NCBI GenBank assembly: GCA_026398815.1
Contig: JAPLSA010000024.1
Location: 1-64,000, forward strand
DNA: 64,000 bases
Source: Gammaproteobacteria bacterium
GTDB lineage: Bacteria > Pseudomonadota > Gammaproteobacteria > Nevskiales > Nevskiaceae
Direction: 5' to 3'
A program made the position numbers and the translations under genes. Under the pieces are notes generated by a model that had not been told where the DNA came from, did not search any database, and worked only from the letters and a program-made list of their open reading frames with translations. Every line of letters starts with the position of its first letter. Position 1 is the first letter of the stretch. Positions 25,552 to 35,310 of the stretch are shown here, in pieces.

Positions 25552-26944
25552 GGCGGGCTTCCTCCTTCTCGAGGATGCCGGCCAGCAGGCCGGTGCTCTG
25601 CTCGTCGAGCACCTGCAGGATGGCCTTGGACATCGAGGTCAGCCAGGCGTTGGCGAACAGCAGCGGGATGGCGATGCCGAGGCCGAGCACGGTGGCGATC
25701 ATCGCCTGCGAGATACCGGCGGCCATCAGCTTGGGATCGCTGGAGCCGGATTCGGTGATCGACTGGAAGGTGATGATCATGCCGACCACGGTGCCGATCA
25801 GGCCGAGCAGCGGGCCGGCAGCCACTGCCAGCCGCAGGAAGGCCTGGAAGCGTTCCAGCTTCGGCACTTCCTTGAGCACTGCTTCGGAAATGCGCAGCTC
25901 GACGATCTCGGCATCTTCCTCGAGCTTCTTGGCGCTGCTGCCGGTGAACGAGGCCAGCACCCGGCCCAGCGGGTTGTCGAGCTTCGGCAGCTGCACGTTC
26001 TTCAGCTGCGCCAGCACCTTGCCGCGCACCTTCAGCAGGTAGCCGAACTGGAAGATCGCCAGGGCGGCGCCGATGAAGCCGACCAGCAGGATCACGTAGC
26101 CGATCGATTCGCCCTTCTCGATGCGCTCCATCAGGTCAGGCCGCAGCGAGTAGATGGTCAGCAGCACGCCGCGCGTCGGATCGACCACCGTCTTGGCGTA
26201 GCCGCTGGTGCTGTCCTGCAGCGCCTTGGCAGCATCCTGGAACTTGTCGTCCGGCTGCCGGGCCATGACCGCCAGCGACTTCTCGGACGGCAGATAGGCG
26301 AGGAACTTGCCATTGGCCATCGCGTTGAACGGCCCGACACGTACCACCGTGGCGTCCTTCGGCGCGCCACCCGGCGTGACCACCTGGGTGTTGAAGCGCA
26401 CCACCTTGCCGCTTTCGGTCATCTCCCGCTGCAGCTCGAACCAGAAGCGCTCCAGCGTTGCGATCGACGGCACTGCCTTGGTCGCTGCCAGCTCGTTCAT
26501 GAACGCTTCGCGCTCCGGGAACTGCGCGGAGATCATCGAGCTGCGCACCACCGAGGAGAAATCGTTCGACACCTGGCGAACCACGCCGAACAGTTCGCCG
26601 AGGTTGCCGCTGCGCGCTTCCAGCTGCGCCTGCAGTTCGCCGATCTTTTTCTCGTTGGCATCGAAGGCGGCGGCCAGATCGGTGCCGCGCTTGCGCTGCT
26701 TGCCGAGCTCCGCCTGCGCTTCCGACATCAGCGCCGACTGCTTGTCGACCTCGGCCTTGAACTTGGCTTCGCGTTCGGCGTTCAGCTGCTCTTCGCGCTG
26801 GCGCACGGTCTTGGTCTGCTCGAGCAGTTCATCGAGCGTGGCCGGCGCCGCCTGGGCGTTCAGCGACATCAGCGCGCCCAGACCCAGCGCGGCAGTGACC
26901 AGCGCGGTCGCGAGGGCACGACCATTGACGTTCTTGCGGGACAT
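25544..26944 (-). CDS. TtpC-like MotA/TolQ/ExbB protein with long periplasmic coiled coil, 466 aa
   Basis: Signal peptide (ALVTAALGLGALMSLNAQA), then about 80 charged residues of coiled coil (EQTKTVRQREEQLNAEREAK; DANEKKIGELQAQLEARSG), a periplasmic domain, a membrane helix near residue 290 (GYVILLVGFIGAALAIFQFG), and a C-terminal ExbB-type channel domain (AAGPLLGLIGTVVGMIITFQ). This is the architecture of TtpC, the additional protein that Vibrio TonB2 needs for iron-siderophore transport. Its ATG overlaps the stop of the DUF3450 gene by one base, so the two are coupled. Confidence 0.88.
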   Translation of the reverse strand: MSRKNVNGRALATALVTAALGLGALMSLNAQAAPATLDELLEQTKTVRQREEQLNAEREAKFKAEVDKQSALMSEAQAELGKQRKRGTDLAAAFDANEKKIGELQAQLEARSGNLGELFGVVRQVSNDFSSVVRSSMISAQFPEREAFMNELAATKAVPSIATLERFWFELQREMTESGKVVRFNTQVVTPGGAPKDATVVRVGPFNAMANGKFLAYLPSEKSLAVMARQPDDKFQDAAKALQDSTSGYAKTVVDPTRGVLLTIYSLRPDLMERIEKGESIGYVILLVGFIGAALAIFQFGYLLKVRGKVLAQLKNVQLPKLDNPLGRVLASFTGSSAKKLEEDAEIVELRISEAVLKEVPKLERFQAFLRLAVAAGPLLGLIGTVVGMIITFQSITESGSSDPKLMAAGISQAMIATVLGLGIAIPLLFANAWLTSMSKAILQVLDEQSTGLLAGILEKEEARRA

Positions 26945-27717
26945 TACTTGGCCTCCACGGGGGCGTGCACGGGAACAACGAGGAAGTCGGGCGCCGACTG
27001 CTTCTTGGCGATCTTCAGCCCGCTCTTGGCATCCAGTTCGTAGCGGTTGTCGACCACCCAGGACTTGGCATCAGCGTCCCAGTAACCGGTCTCCTTGCCG
27101 TCGAGCGTCTGGTACAGCAGCGCCACGCGGCCGGCGCGCACGAAGTCGACGGTCTTGTCGCCGACCTTGCCCTGGTAGGCCTCCAGGGTGCGGCCGTACT
27201 CCATCTCGATCTGATAGCCCTCGACGATGCGGCGGTACTTTTCGGATACCGAGATATCCGCGCGCGCCATCATTTCCTTCAGGCCCTTGATGCGCTTGCT
27301 GCGCTCGTCGGGCAGGAACGGCGTGTCGAGCTTCACGAAGCTGTCCAGCGTGGCCAGCATGTTCGACATCAGCGGCGTCACTTCGCGGGCGGTCTTGTCG
27401 ATCTCCGACAGCTGCTGGTTCAGCGCGGCGATCTCCTGGTCCTGCGACGCGGTCTGCACCGCGAGCTGGTCGTTGTAGTCCTTCAGGCTGCTGGTTTCGG
27501 TCAGCGCCTGCCGGTAGCTGGCGACGATGCCGACCACCGCATCGTCCATTTCGTCGATCCGCTTCTGCGAGCTGCGGCCGGATTCCTCCGTCTTCGCCTG
27601 CTCGCCGATCGCGGCCTTGACCGGCGTGTCGGCCGCGTGGACGACATCGCCGAAGTGGAGGCCGCACAGCAAGGCGGCTGCGGTCGCGCCGCTCAGTGTC
27701 TTCAACTTGAGAGTCAT
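26944..27717 (-). CDS. Exported DUF3450 protein of the TonB2 module, 257 aa
   Basis: Signal peptide ending near DVVHAAD, then a long coiled coil (residues about 50-115, with QDQEIAALNQQLSEIDKTAR) and a compact C-terminal domain (RAGRVALLYQTLDGKETGYW). DUF3450 genes regularly head ttpC-exbB2-exbD2-tonB2-TPR clusters, as in Vibrio; the protein presumably contacts TtpC in the periplasm, but its role is not known. It starts 102 bases after the receptor gene, with a perfect palindrome in the gap. Confidence 0.9.
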   Translation of the reverse strand: MTLKLKTLSGATAAALLCGLHFGDVVHAADTPVKAAIGEQAKTEESGRSSQKRIDEMDDAVVGIVASYRQALTETSSLKDYNDQLAVQTASQDQEIAALNQQLSEIDKTAREVTPLMSNMLATLDSFVKLDTPFLPDERSKRIKGLKEMMARADISVSEKYRRIVEGYQIEMEYGRTLEAYQGKVGDKTVDFVRAGRVALLYQTLDGKETGYWDADAKSWVVDNRYELDAKSGLKIAKKQSAPDFLVVPVHAPVEAK

Positions 27718-27782
27718 GGTTTCACCTGCCTGTCGTGTCCTGGGCCTGCAGCGCAGCCGCTGCAGGCGGGGTTTCGATGGGA

Positions 27783-27812
27783 CCGGTGTCCCGCCGGCCG
27801 GCGGGACACCGG
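27783..27812. terminator. Perfect 30-base palindrome between receptor and TonB-module genes
   Basis: Positions 27783-27797 (CCGGTGTCCCGCCGG) are exactly the reverse complement of 27798-27812. As RNA it would fold into a very strong hairpin eight bases after the receptor stop, before the DUF3450 gene. No T run follows on the minus strand, so partial termination or 3' end stabilisation of the receptor message is likely, giving more receptor than motor. Confidence 0.65.
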
Positions 27813-27819
27813 CTTGCGT

Positions 27820-30693
27820 TCAGTAGTCGAGCTTGGCCTGGAGCTGTACCGCCGTCCCCGGCATCACCGAGACCAGGTTGACGTTGGTATCGCCGGTACC
27901 GGCACGGAAGTAGCGCTGATCCAGCACGTTGAAGCCGCTGAGCTTCAGGTGCAGCCGGTTGCGGTCGAAAGTGATGCCGGTGTTCATCGTGAACGACTGC
28001 GGCAGCTTCACCAGCTTGGTGCGATCGAGATAGAACGACGAGAAGCGCTGGCCGTCGATATGGAAGGCGAAGCCGTAGCCGAGCTTGTAGTCCATGTTGA
28101 CGCCGGTCTGGTAACGCGGCTCACCGACCCGGTCCAGATACAGGGCACCGATTTCCGCCGGCATCACCAGCTGCACGCGACCGCCGTACAGGAAGGCTTC
28201 AGCCGGATACAGCACCGAGCCGTCAGCGTTGAGGATGTCCTGGAAGCCGAGCTGGCGGCCGTTCAGCTGCAGCTGCGAGTTGGTGTTGAACACGTACTTC
28301 TGGTGCTGGCCGACGAAATACATGCCGATGTGGAACTTGCGCGTCGGATTGCCATCGATCTGCAGTTCCAGGCCGCGGGTCTTGGTCGCCGAGGAATCGG
28401 CGCCAGCGGTCGGATCGGAGGGATTGGAGACGTCGCTGCGCAGCTGCCGGTACATCGCCGCCGAGGCGAACAGCTTGCCGCCAAACCAGTTGCCCTTGAT
28501 GCCGCCTTCCGACAGCTTGGAGCGACCGATGTGACCGCCCGGCGCGGTGACGATGGCGTTGGAGACGATGTTGTTGGAGGCATCGAGGATCACCGACGCG
28601 TCAGCGATGGTGAAGTACGGACGGAAGCCGTACGGCAGCTGCTGCGACAGGCTGATGCTCCAGGTCTTGCCGTCGTCCCAGGCCGGGCCGTAATCGCAGC
28701 GGCCGGAGGTCAGCACCAGCAGCTGCTGCTCCGATGCGGCGATCTGCGCGGAGGTAGGTGCAGCCAGCGCATTGCCCGGCAGGTTGCAGGAGTTGCCGAG
28801 CGACGGCTTCTGCTGGTTGTTGTGGGCGTACTCGATGTCGCGCGCCGTGGAGCCGTCCCAACGACCGCCGAAGGTCAGGCTGGTGTTCTTGAACAGGGTG
28901 ACGTCGAACATCAGGCCGGCGCCGAACTCGTCGTAGACGCTGCGCCGCTCGCCTTCCGCCGGTGCGCCGGTCAGCCACGACGGATCGTTGAGCTGGTTGG
29001 CGAACTTGGTGTTCGGATAGTGCTGGCCATCGCCGTACTGCGGATCGCCGCGCAGCACGTCCTGGCGATAGTCGTAGTCGCCATTGGAGTTGCGGATGTA
29101 GCCGGCGGTGCGCCGGTAGCTGATCGAGGTCAGCGTGTTGACGTCGACCCAGCTCGGCATCCACTTCTCCGGCAGACGCTTGGTGACCGTGAACTTTTCC
29201 TCGAAGCGGTGGATGCCCTGCTTCTCGCCGTAAGGCAGGTAGGAATCCTTGAAGGTGTCAAGGTTGTCGGTGAAGGTCTGGATCTTCATCGTGAAGTTCG
29301 GATCGGTGTCGTACACCAGATCGAACCAGGCGAGCCCGACATTGGCGTTCTGCAGGCGCTCGTAGGAGCCGTTGCGGCGATAGTCGACGTTGGCGAAGCC
29401 GGTGGTGGTCGGATCGAGGAAGAAGCCGACCGGCAGCGTGCCGGACACCGGCGTCACGCCTGCGCCCAGCGAGCGTGCGGCACGCACCTGCCCGGTCGGG
29501 TCCTTGTTCGGATTGGCTTCCAGATAGGTATAGAGCGAATCCGGAATGCCGGGCGCCGCCGGGAAATGACCGGGCAGGCAGAAGCCGCCAGGGCCGGCGA
29601 ACTGGGCGTTTTCGCCGGTGCACTTCGGCCAGGCGAAGCGCTGGTCGAGCGGCCGGTTGGCGGCCGACACGGTGCCGGTCACCGGCGAGTTCGCGTGCAG
29701 TTCGCGCTGGCCGATGAAGCCATCGCCGAGGCCGTCGAGATTGGCGCCGGCACCGGCGTCGAGATTCACCAGCGGGCTGCCGCGCACGTACTGGCCGTTG
29801 TCGAGCAGGCTCTGGGTGACGCGGTTCATGTAGCCGCCGGAGGTCTGCGAGTTCTGCGCCTGGAAGCCGCTTTCGACGCGGAACATGCCGATGTTGTTCA
29901 GGCTCAGCGCCGACTGCAGCAGGCGCTGCCGCACATTGACCTGGCGCACCCAGGAGCCGGAGTTCTCCACCAGGCCGTAGGTGTAGAAGCCGCCCTGCTT
30001 GCCGGCGACATCGACCGGACCACCGACGCCGGTGGTCGCTTCCAGCTTGTCCCAGGAGCCGACCACGCCCTGGACGAAGCCGGCGAGATCGGTGAGGTAG
30101 GAACCGGTCTGCGCCTTGCCGCCGGAACGCGGCTGCTGGTTGACATAGCCACCGATGCGGCCAAGGCCGAAGATCGGCGGTGCCGCGCCCTTGACGATTT
30201 CCATCGACGACAGCGACGACAGATCGGTGCGGTAATGGCCCTGCGCGGTGATGCGCTTCATGCCGCGCCAGTAGACGTCGGCCGGAATGCCGCGCACGTT
30301 GATGCCGCCCTGCAGGCCGTAGCGCGTGGTCGTGTAGGTGCCGGGCACGGCGCGGACGATGTCCTCGATCGCGTTGATGCCGAGCAGGTTCAGCGTGTCC
30401 TCGTTGATCAGCGACACCGCGCGCGGCGTTTCCAGCAGTGGCTTGGCGAAGCCGGCACCGCCGACCGCCTCACTGGCGATCGACGGAATGGCGCTGGCGT
30501 TGACCACCATGTCGCTGAGCACCGAGGCCTCGCCGGGCGGTGCGGCTTCCTGCGTCACCGGTGCTTCCGGTGGCGTGGTGGACTGGGCGTAGGCCATGCC
30601 GGCCGGGACCAGGATGGCAAGAGCGGCGGTCAGGTCCTTCGTGGCGGCACGAAGGGTGTGGCCGGATTTCCGTAGCTTTCTGCGGCTGCGCAT
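27820..30693 (-). CDS. TonB-dependent outer-membrane receptor without signalling domain, 957 aa
   Basis: The ATG at 30693 has GGGGA about five bases upstream and yields a signal peptide (AALAILVPAGMAYAQ). A plug domain starts near KPLLETPRAVSLINEDTLN and carries IRGIPADVYWRGMKR-like and IEIVKGAAPPIFGLGRIGGY-like motifs; a 22-strand barrel follows, ending in the aromatic/hydrophobic strand AVQLQAKLDY. Siderophore-receptor-like by the ETPRAVS plug signature. It lacks the STN signalling domain found in its paralogue at 30817-33822, so it probably imports without signalling. The ligand is unknown. It lies 123 bases after that paralogue and just before the TonB module. Confidence 0.92.
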   Translation of the reverse strand: MRSRRKLRKSGHTLRAATKDLTAALAILVPAGMAYAQSTTPPEAPVTQEAAPPGEASVLSDMVVNASAIPSIASEAVGGAGFAKPLLETPRAVSLINEDTLNLLGINAIEDIVRAVPGTYTTTRYGLQGGINVRGIPADVYWRGMKRITAQGHYRTDLSSLSSMEIVKGAAPPIFGLGRIGGYVNQQPRSGGKAQTGSYLTDLAGFVQGVVGSWDKLEATTGVGGPVDVAGKQGGFYTYGLVENSGSWVRQVNVRQRLLQSALSLNNIGMFRVESGFQAQNSQTSGGYMNRVTQSLLDNGQYVRGSPLVNLDAGAGANLDGLGDGFIGQRELHANSPVTGTVSAANRPLDQRFAWPKCTGENAQFAGPGGFCLPGHFPAAPGIPDSLYTYLEANPNKDPTGQVRAARSLGAGVTPVSGTLPVGFFLDPTTTGFANVDYRRNGSYERLQNANVGLAWFDLVYDTDPNFTMKIQTFTDNLDTFKDSYLPYGEKQGIHRFEEKFTVTKRLPEKWMPSWVDVNTLTSISYRRTAGYIRNSNGDYDYRQDVLRGDPQYGDGQHYPNTKFANQLNDPSWLTGAPAEGERRSVYDEFGAGLMFDVTLFKNTSLTFGGRWDGSTARDIEYAHNNQQKPSLGNSCNLPGNALAAPTSAQIAASEQQLLVLTSGRCDYGPAWDDGKTWSISLSQQLPYGFRPYFTIADASVILDASNNIVSNAIVTAPGGHIGRSKLSEGGIKGNWFGGKLFASAAMYRQLRSDVSNPSDPTAGADSSATKTRGLELQIDGNPTRKFHIGMYFVGQHQKYVFNTNSQLQLNGRQLGFQDILNADGSVLYPAEAFLYGGRVQLVMPAEIGALYLDRVGEPRYQTGVNMDYKLGYGFAFHIDGQRFSSFYLDRTKLVKLPQSFTMNTGITFDRNRLHLKLSGFNVLDQRYFRAGTGDTNVNLVSVMPGTAVQLQAKLDY

Positions 30694-30816
30694 GGCGTTC
30701 CCCGTGGATGTCTGGCGGGCGCCGCACACGTGTGGTTCGTGTGTGGCGTCCCTGCTCATCTGACGGGAACGCGGCGGGCCACCCTACCCCGCATGTGCTC
30801 GGATGGCGGCGCGAAA

Positions 30817-33800
30817 CTACAGCTCGCGGCGAACGGTGAACTGGAATCGTCGGCCTGGCAGCGCCGACACCGGCACGTCGGCCAGGGTGTCGCCATTGCG
30901 GGCGCGGAAGTAGCGTTGATGGGTGAGATTGAAGACGTCGGCCTTCAGTCTCCACTTGCGCCATTCGGCAAACAGCCCGGCATTGAAGACGCGCGCTTCC
31001 GGCAGCTCGGTCAGTTGCAGGCGGCCGGCCGAAACACTGGACAGGTAGTTGCCGCTCAGCGTGATGCCGAGCCCTGGCCGCAGCAGCAGCTGGCTGGTGA
31101 AGCCCAGCTGGGTGTTCGGATTGCCCTGCTTCTCGCGATAGGCATCGAGCCCCGGCGGCAGCGCCACGAACGCGCGGCCGCCGTACAGAAAGGCCTCGGC
31201 CGGATAGATGACCTCGCCGGTCGCCGGGTCGACGACATCCTGGAAGCCGAGCGCCCGCGCATCGACCTGGATGTTGCCGCCGCGGTTCGGCGTGTAATAG
31301 GTCTTCTGGTTCAGCGCGTACAGCGTCATCAGGAAGTTGCGCGTCGGCACCCACTTCAGCTCGCTTTCCCAGCCGCGCGTGCGGGTGCCGGCGACCTCGG
31401 TATTGGCAAGGCTGGGATCGCCGACGCTGTTGACGCTGACGCGGCGCTGCTCGTACGCGGCCGAGCTGATGAACAGCCGGTCGTCGAACAGGCTGGTCTT
31501 GACGCCGAACTCGATGAACCGCGAAGCGCCGATGTGGCCCAGCTCGATTTGGGTATTGCTGACGCGGTTGATGTTGTTGTCGAGCATCAGGCTCGATCGC
31601 GCATAGGTGGCGTACGGCACCACCGGCCCCGGCAGGTGCTGCGACAGGCTGATGCTCCACGAGGTGCCGTCGTCCCAGCCCTTGGCCGTCATGTCGCGGC
31701 TGGCGAAGACACCGGGATTGGCCGAGGTGCCGGCCGTGGTGTTGAGCGTGCCGGCGTACTCCACATTGCGCGCAGTGGAGCCATCGATGCGGTAGCCGGC
31801 CAGCAGATGGGTGTCGCTGGCGAAGTCGATGTCGAACAAGACCGCCGCGCCCGTTTCGGAGATCTTCGACTTGCCGTGCACGGTGTACGGCAGGCCGTCG
31901 TCCTGCAGGTCGGCATTGGCGGTGCAGACCGAGAACGTCGTGTTCGGCGTCATGCCGGCGTTGTTGTTGCGCCAGTCGGAGGCCGTGGCATCGCTGCGAT
32001 TGTTGCTGTAGTCGCCAAAGCACTGGGAAATCGGCGCATAGGTGCTGCGGTAGTTCAGCGAGCCCAGCACGTTGATGCCGAGCCAGGACGGCAGCGCCTT
32101 CAGGCGGCGGGTAACGGTCAGCTTGTCTTCCCAGATGCGCGGATTCTGGTCGGTGCCAAACGGCTGTTCGGACTCCTTGAACTGGTTCATCGAATCGAAG
32201 AACAGCTGGTTCTTGATTGTGAAGTCGGGATCGGCGTCGTCGATGAGATCGACATAAGCAGTGGCCAGATCGGCTTCCAGGCGCCGCTCGTAGGCTGCGA
32301 AGCGGCGGATGTCCAGCTTGCCGTAGCCGGTGGTGCGCGGATCGAGCGCCATGCCGATCGGCACCGAGCCGGAGATCGGCCTCGGCCCGCCCACGCCTTG
32401 CGCGCGCAGCAGGCCGCCGGGATCGGCTTCCGGATGGGCGACCAGATAGTCATACAGCGTCTGCGGAATGCCGGAGACCCTGGCGAACTGGTCCAGCCGC
32501 AGCGGCTGGCTGTTGCCGTCGTACTGCCACGGGAAGATCTGCACCAGCGGCTGGTTGGCGACGCTGACCGCGCCGGCGACCGGCGAGCCGCGATGCATTT
32601 CCAGAAAGCCGATGTGGCCATTGCCGTTGGCATCGAGATTCACCAGCGGCGAGCCCTGCACGTAGCGGCCGCTGTCGGCCACCGCCTGCGTGAAGCGGCC
32701 GATCAGCGCGCCGGCCGTCATCGAGCGCTGCAGCGCCAGACCGGATTCGACGCGGAAGCGGCCGGCGACGCGATCGAGGCTCGACGACAGCTGCAGCAGC
32801 TGGGCATCGTTCGGCACGCCGCGCGCATAGGCGTTGGCGGTCGACAGCGCGCCGTAGACCGAATAGCCGCCGGCGCGCTGGCCGATCTTGAACGGGCCGT
32901 CGATGCCGAAGCTGACTTCGCGCAGATCGTAGCTGCCGGCCACCAGCTGCACGAAGCCCTGATCGTCGGTGACCAGCCGGCCATCGCTGGCACGCGCCGT
33001 GCGCGGCACCACGTTGGTGTAGCCACCGACCTTGCCCATACCGTAGATCGGCGATGGCGGGCCGCGCACCACCTCGATGGAGTCATTCGCCGACAGCACG
33101 CTGTTGACGTGGCCCTGCAGGTAGACGCGCTTCATGCCGCGAAAAAAGGTGTCGGCCGGCACCGAGCGGACGTCGATGCCGCCCTGGATGCCGAAGCGCG
33201 ACGGCGTGAATGCGCCCGGCACCACGCGCACCAGATCCTCGACCGAGGCGAGGCCGAACAGCTCGATGGTTTCCTTGCTGATGAACGACACCGAGCGCGG
33301 CGTCTCCAGCAGCGGCTTGTCGAAGCCGAACGCCGAGCGGCTGGCCTCCTGCGGCAGCGTCCGGCGCACGTCGCGGACATGCACGGTGCCGAGCTGTACG
33401 GTCTGCACGCGGCGGCTGCCATCGTCGTCGCTGCCGGCAGCCGTGGCGGCATCGGCGGCAGCGGCCGTCAGGATCACCACGGTCTGCGGGTTGGCGAACA
33501 GCATCCGCAGGCCGCTGCCGGCCAGCAGCCGGCCCAGCGCCTCGGCGGCGCTGTAGCGGCCACTCAGCGCGGCGCTGTCATGGCCGTCGGTGATGCCGTC
33601 GGGGTAGACCACCTGCAGGCCGCTCTGCTCGCCGAAGCGGTCCAGCGCCTCGGCCAGCGAAGTCGCACCGATGTCGTAGGTGCGCGTCTCCGCCCGCGCC
33701 GATGCGATCGGCGCGATGTCGTCCACCGCCAGCGTGGTGCCCGAACAGACCAGCAGCGATGCGGTCAGCGACGCGCGAAACACCAAACGCCAGTCCTCCC

Positions 33801-33822
33801 GTCGACCCGTCCTGCTGCACAT
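30817..33822 (-). CDS. FecA-type TonB-dependent receptor with N-terminal signalling (STN) domain, 1001 aa
   Basis: Signal peptide, then an STN domain at about residues 45-115 (TSLAEALDRFGEQSGLQVVY, GRYSAAEALGRLLAGSGLRM) that would touch FecR in the periplasm when ligand binds. The plug begins near FDKPLLETPRSVSFISKETI and has SIEVVRGPPSPIYGMGKVGG; the barrel ends in ALPGRRFQFTVRREL. It is paralogous to the next receptor over plug and barrel. Together with the fecR and sigma genes upstream it makes a classical cell-surface-signalling trio. Ligand unknown; iron chelates are the usual case. Confidence 0.93.
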   Translation of the reverse strand: MCSRTGRREDWRLVFRASLTASLLVCSGTTLAVDDIAPIASARAETRTYDIGATSLAEALDRFGEQSGLQVVYPDGITDGHDSAALSGRYSAAEALGRLLAGSGLRMLFANPQTVVILTAAAADAATAAGSDDDGSRRVQTVQLGTVHVRDVRRTLPQEASRSAFGFDKPLLETPRSVSFISKETIELFGLASVEDLVRVVPGAFTPSRFGIQGGIDVRSVPADTFFRGMKRVYLQGHVNSVLSANDSIEVVRGPPSPIYGMGKVGGYTNVVPRTARASDGRLVTDDQGFVQLVAGSYDLREVSFGIDGPFKIGQRAGGYSVYGALSTANAYARGVPNDAQLLQLSSSLDRVAGRFRVESGLALQRSMTAGALIGRFTQAVADSGRYVQGSPLVNLDANGNGHIGFLEMHRGSPVAGAVSVANQPLVQIFPWQYDGNSQPLRLDQFARVSGIPQTLYDYLVAHPEADPGGLLRAQGVGGPRPISGSVPIGMALDPRTTGYGKLDIRRFAAYERRLEADLATAYVDLIDDADPDFTIKNQLFFDSMNQFKESEQPFGTDQNPRIWEDKLTVTRRLKALPSWLGINVLGSLNYRSTYAPISQCFGDYSNNRSDATASDWRNNNAGMTPNTTFSVCTANADLQDDGLPYTVHGKSKISETGAAVLFDIDFASDTHLLAGYRIDGSTARNVEYAGTLNTTAGTSANPGVFASRDMTAKGWDDGTSWSISLSQHLPGPVVPYATYARSSLMLDNNINRVSNTQIELGHIGASRFIEFGVKTSLFDDRLFISSAAYEQRRVSVNSVGDPSLANTEVAGTRTRGWESELKWVPTRNFLMTLYALNQKTYYTPNRGGNIQVDARALGFQDVVDPATGEVIYPAEAFLYGGRAFVALPPGLDAYREKQGNPNTQLGFTSQLLLRPGLGITLSGNYLSSVSAGRLQLTELPEARVFNAGLFAEWRKWRLKADVFNLTHQRYFRARNGDTLADVPVSALPGRRFQFTVRREL

Positions 33823-34098
33823 GCGCTACGCCCGGTGTCCGAATCCTTCGTCGATCAACTCTGGACGGATGCGCGTCGCCTTACCCTGTACCGACTTGCA
33901 CGCGGGATCAGCGTTGCGCCATCCCTGGATTCGCGCCGGTCAGGCGCGATGTCACGCCCGCCGCCACGGCGCCGCTGCCGGCAGGCAGCCGCAGCGGTGG
34001 CGCGTGGTGACGATGCAACGACGTGGCGGGGTGAACAAACGCACACTTCATGCCATGCGTGGCATGGCGGCCGGGCTTGCGTTGCGCAGCGCGGCGGA

Positions 34099-35097
34099 TC
34101 AGTCGGGACGGCGGCTCAGCACGATCTCGCGGCCTTGTTCTTCGGCGCTGATCGGCAAGGTCTGCACCAGCGCGGACGCCACCAGATGGCTGTCGCCCGC
34201 GATGAAGTTGCCGCTGACCGGCAGGCCGGCCAGCAGCGGATCGTCGATGCGCAGCGGCTGATCGACATAACGGTTCACTTCGGCCAGCACTTCGGCCAGC
34301 GGCGCACCGTGGAACACCAGCCGCCCGCGTTCCCAGCCAGTGGCGGCCTGAAGGTCGACGCTGCGCTTGGTCCAGGCCTGCGGGCTGCTGCCGTAGCGCA
34401 GTTCCTCGCCCGGCTGCAGCTGCTCGGTCCGCCCTTCGAGATCGCCGGTGCCGGTTACCGACACCGCGCCTTCGGCCAGCGTCACCGCCACGGCATCGCC
34501 GCGCAGATCGACCTGGAAGCGGGTGCCGAGCGCCACCGTGCGGCCTTCGCCCGCCGCGACCGAGAACGGCCGGCTGCTGTCATGCGCCACCTGGAACAGC
34601 GCGCGCCCGCGCAGCAGCGCGACGCGACGCGCATCGCTGCGCAGTTCGACTTCGATGGCGCTGCCGACGTCGAGCTCGACCTTCGAACCATCGGCCAGCA
34701 CCAGGCTCTGCCGCCCGTCGACGGTATTCGCGCTTTCGTACGTCGCCGTGTCGTCGGTACCGTGGCGGCCGACCAGCAGCGTGGTCAGGAACACGCCGGC
34801 AGCGGCCACGCCGGCGGCCAGCGCCACCGCCTTCCAGCGCGGCCGGCCGGCGCGCGAGGCGGCGCTGTCGAGCAGAGCGGCATCGGCCATCGCCAGCAGA
34901 TCGGCATGATCGCCTGCCAGCTGCGACAGGCCGTCCTCGACCCGTGCTGCCAGCGTCCAGGCCTCGGCGTGCGCGGGGCTGCGGGCACGCCACAACTCCG
35001 CCGCGCGACGTTCCTCGGCCGTGCAGGCGGGGGACGCCAAACGCGCTGCCCACTGGGCGGCTTCGTCGCGCAACTGCGTGGAGGTCGGGCTGTTCAT
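34099..35097 (-). CDS. FecR-family anti-sigma/signal transducer, 332 aa
   Basis: Inner-membrane regulator that holds and activates the ECF sigma factor. An N-terminal cytoplasmic domain (residues 8-60, with DEAAQWAARLASPACTAEER) is the sigma-binding DUF4880 region; one membrane helix spans about 89-109; the periplasmic FecR domain has RQSLVLADGSKVELDVGSA and VALLRGRALFQVAHD; the C-terminal segment (PLAEVLAEVNRYVDQPLRID) is STN-like. The ATG at 35097 is chosen because the extra N-terminal residues upstream do not belong to the family. It lies between the sigma gene and the receptor, 277 bases before the latter. Confidence 0.9.
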   Translation of the reverse strand: MNSPTSTQLRDEAAQWAARLASPACTAEERRAAELWRARSPAHAEAWTLAARVEDGLSQLAGDHADLLAMADAALLDSAASRAGRPRWKAVALAAGVAAAGVFLTTLLVGRHGTDDTATYESANTVDGRQSLVLADGSKVELDVGSAIEVELRSDARRVALLRGRALFQVAHDSSRPFSVAAGEGRTVALGTRFQVDLRGDAVAVTLAEGAVSVTGTGDLEGRTEQLQPGEELRYGSSPQAWTKRSVDLQAATGWERGRLVFHGAPLAEVLAEVNRYVDQPLRIDDPLLAGLPVSGNFIAGDSHLVASALVQTLPISAEEQGREIVLSRRPD

Positions 35098-35310
35098 CTT
35101 CCAATTCTGCCATCGCCTGCGGACAACGGCGATGCAGGCCAGCATTACGCGCGCCGTCCATGGCGCATTCCCGGCAAGGCACGGGGCCTGGCGCAGGGCC
35201 TGTAGCCACAGGCCGACGAGGCGTGGCGGTGATGCAGGCAGGCTGCATCGGCCGCCGCGATGACTGCCGGGGCGGGAAACCGGGCCGCCGGCATCAACAG
35301 CGCGTTCGGG

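Noticed and set aside
26965-30675. 1236-codon + strand frame opposite DUF3450 and the second receptor
   Set aside because: Shadow frame without domains; the receptor on the other strand is unmistakable.
30730-35205. Very long open frame on the + strand antisense to both receptor genes and fecR
   Set aside because: It is rich in Arg, Ala, Gly, His and Gln, has no start site or domain, and mirrors well-supported genes on the minus strand. Long antisense frames are expected at this GC content.
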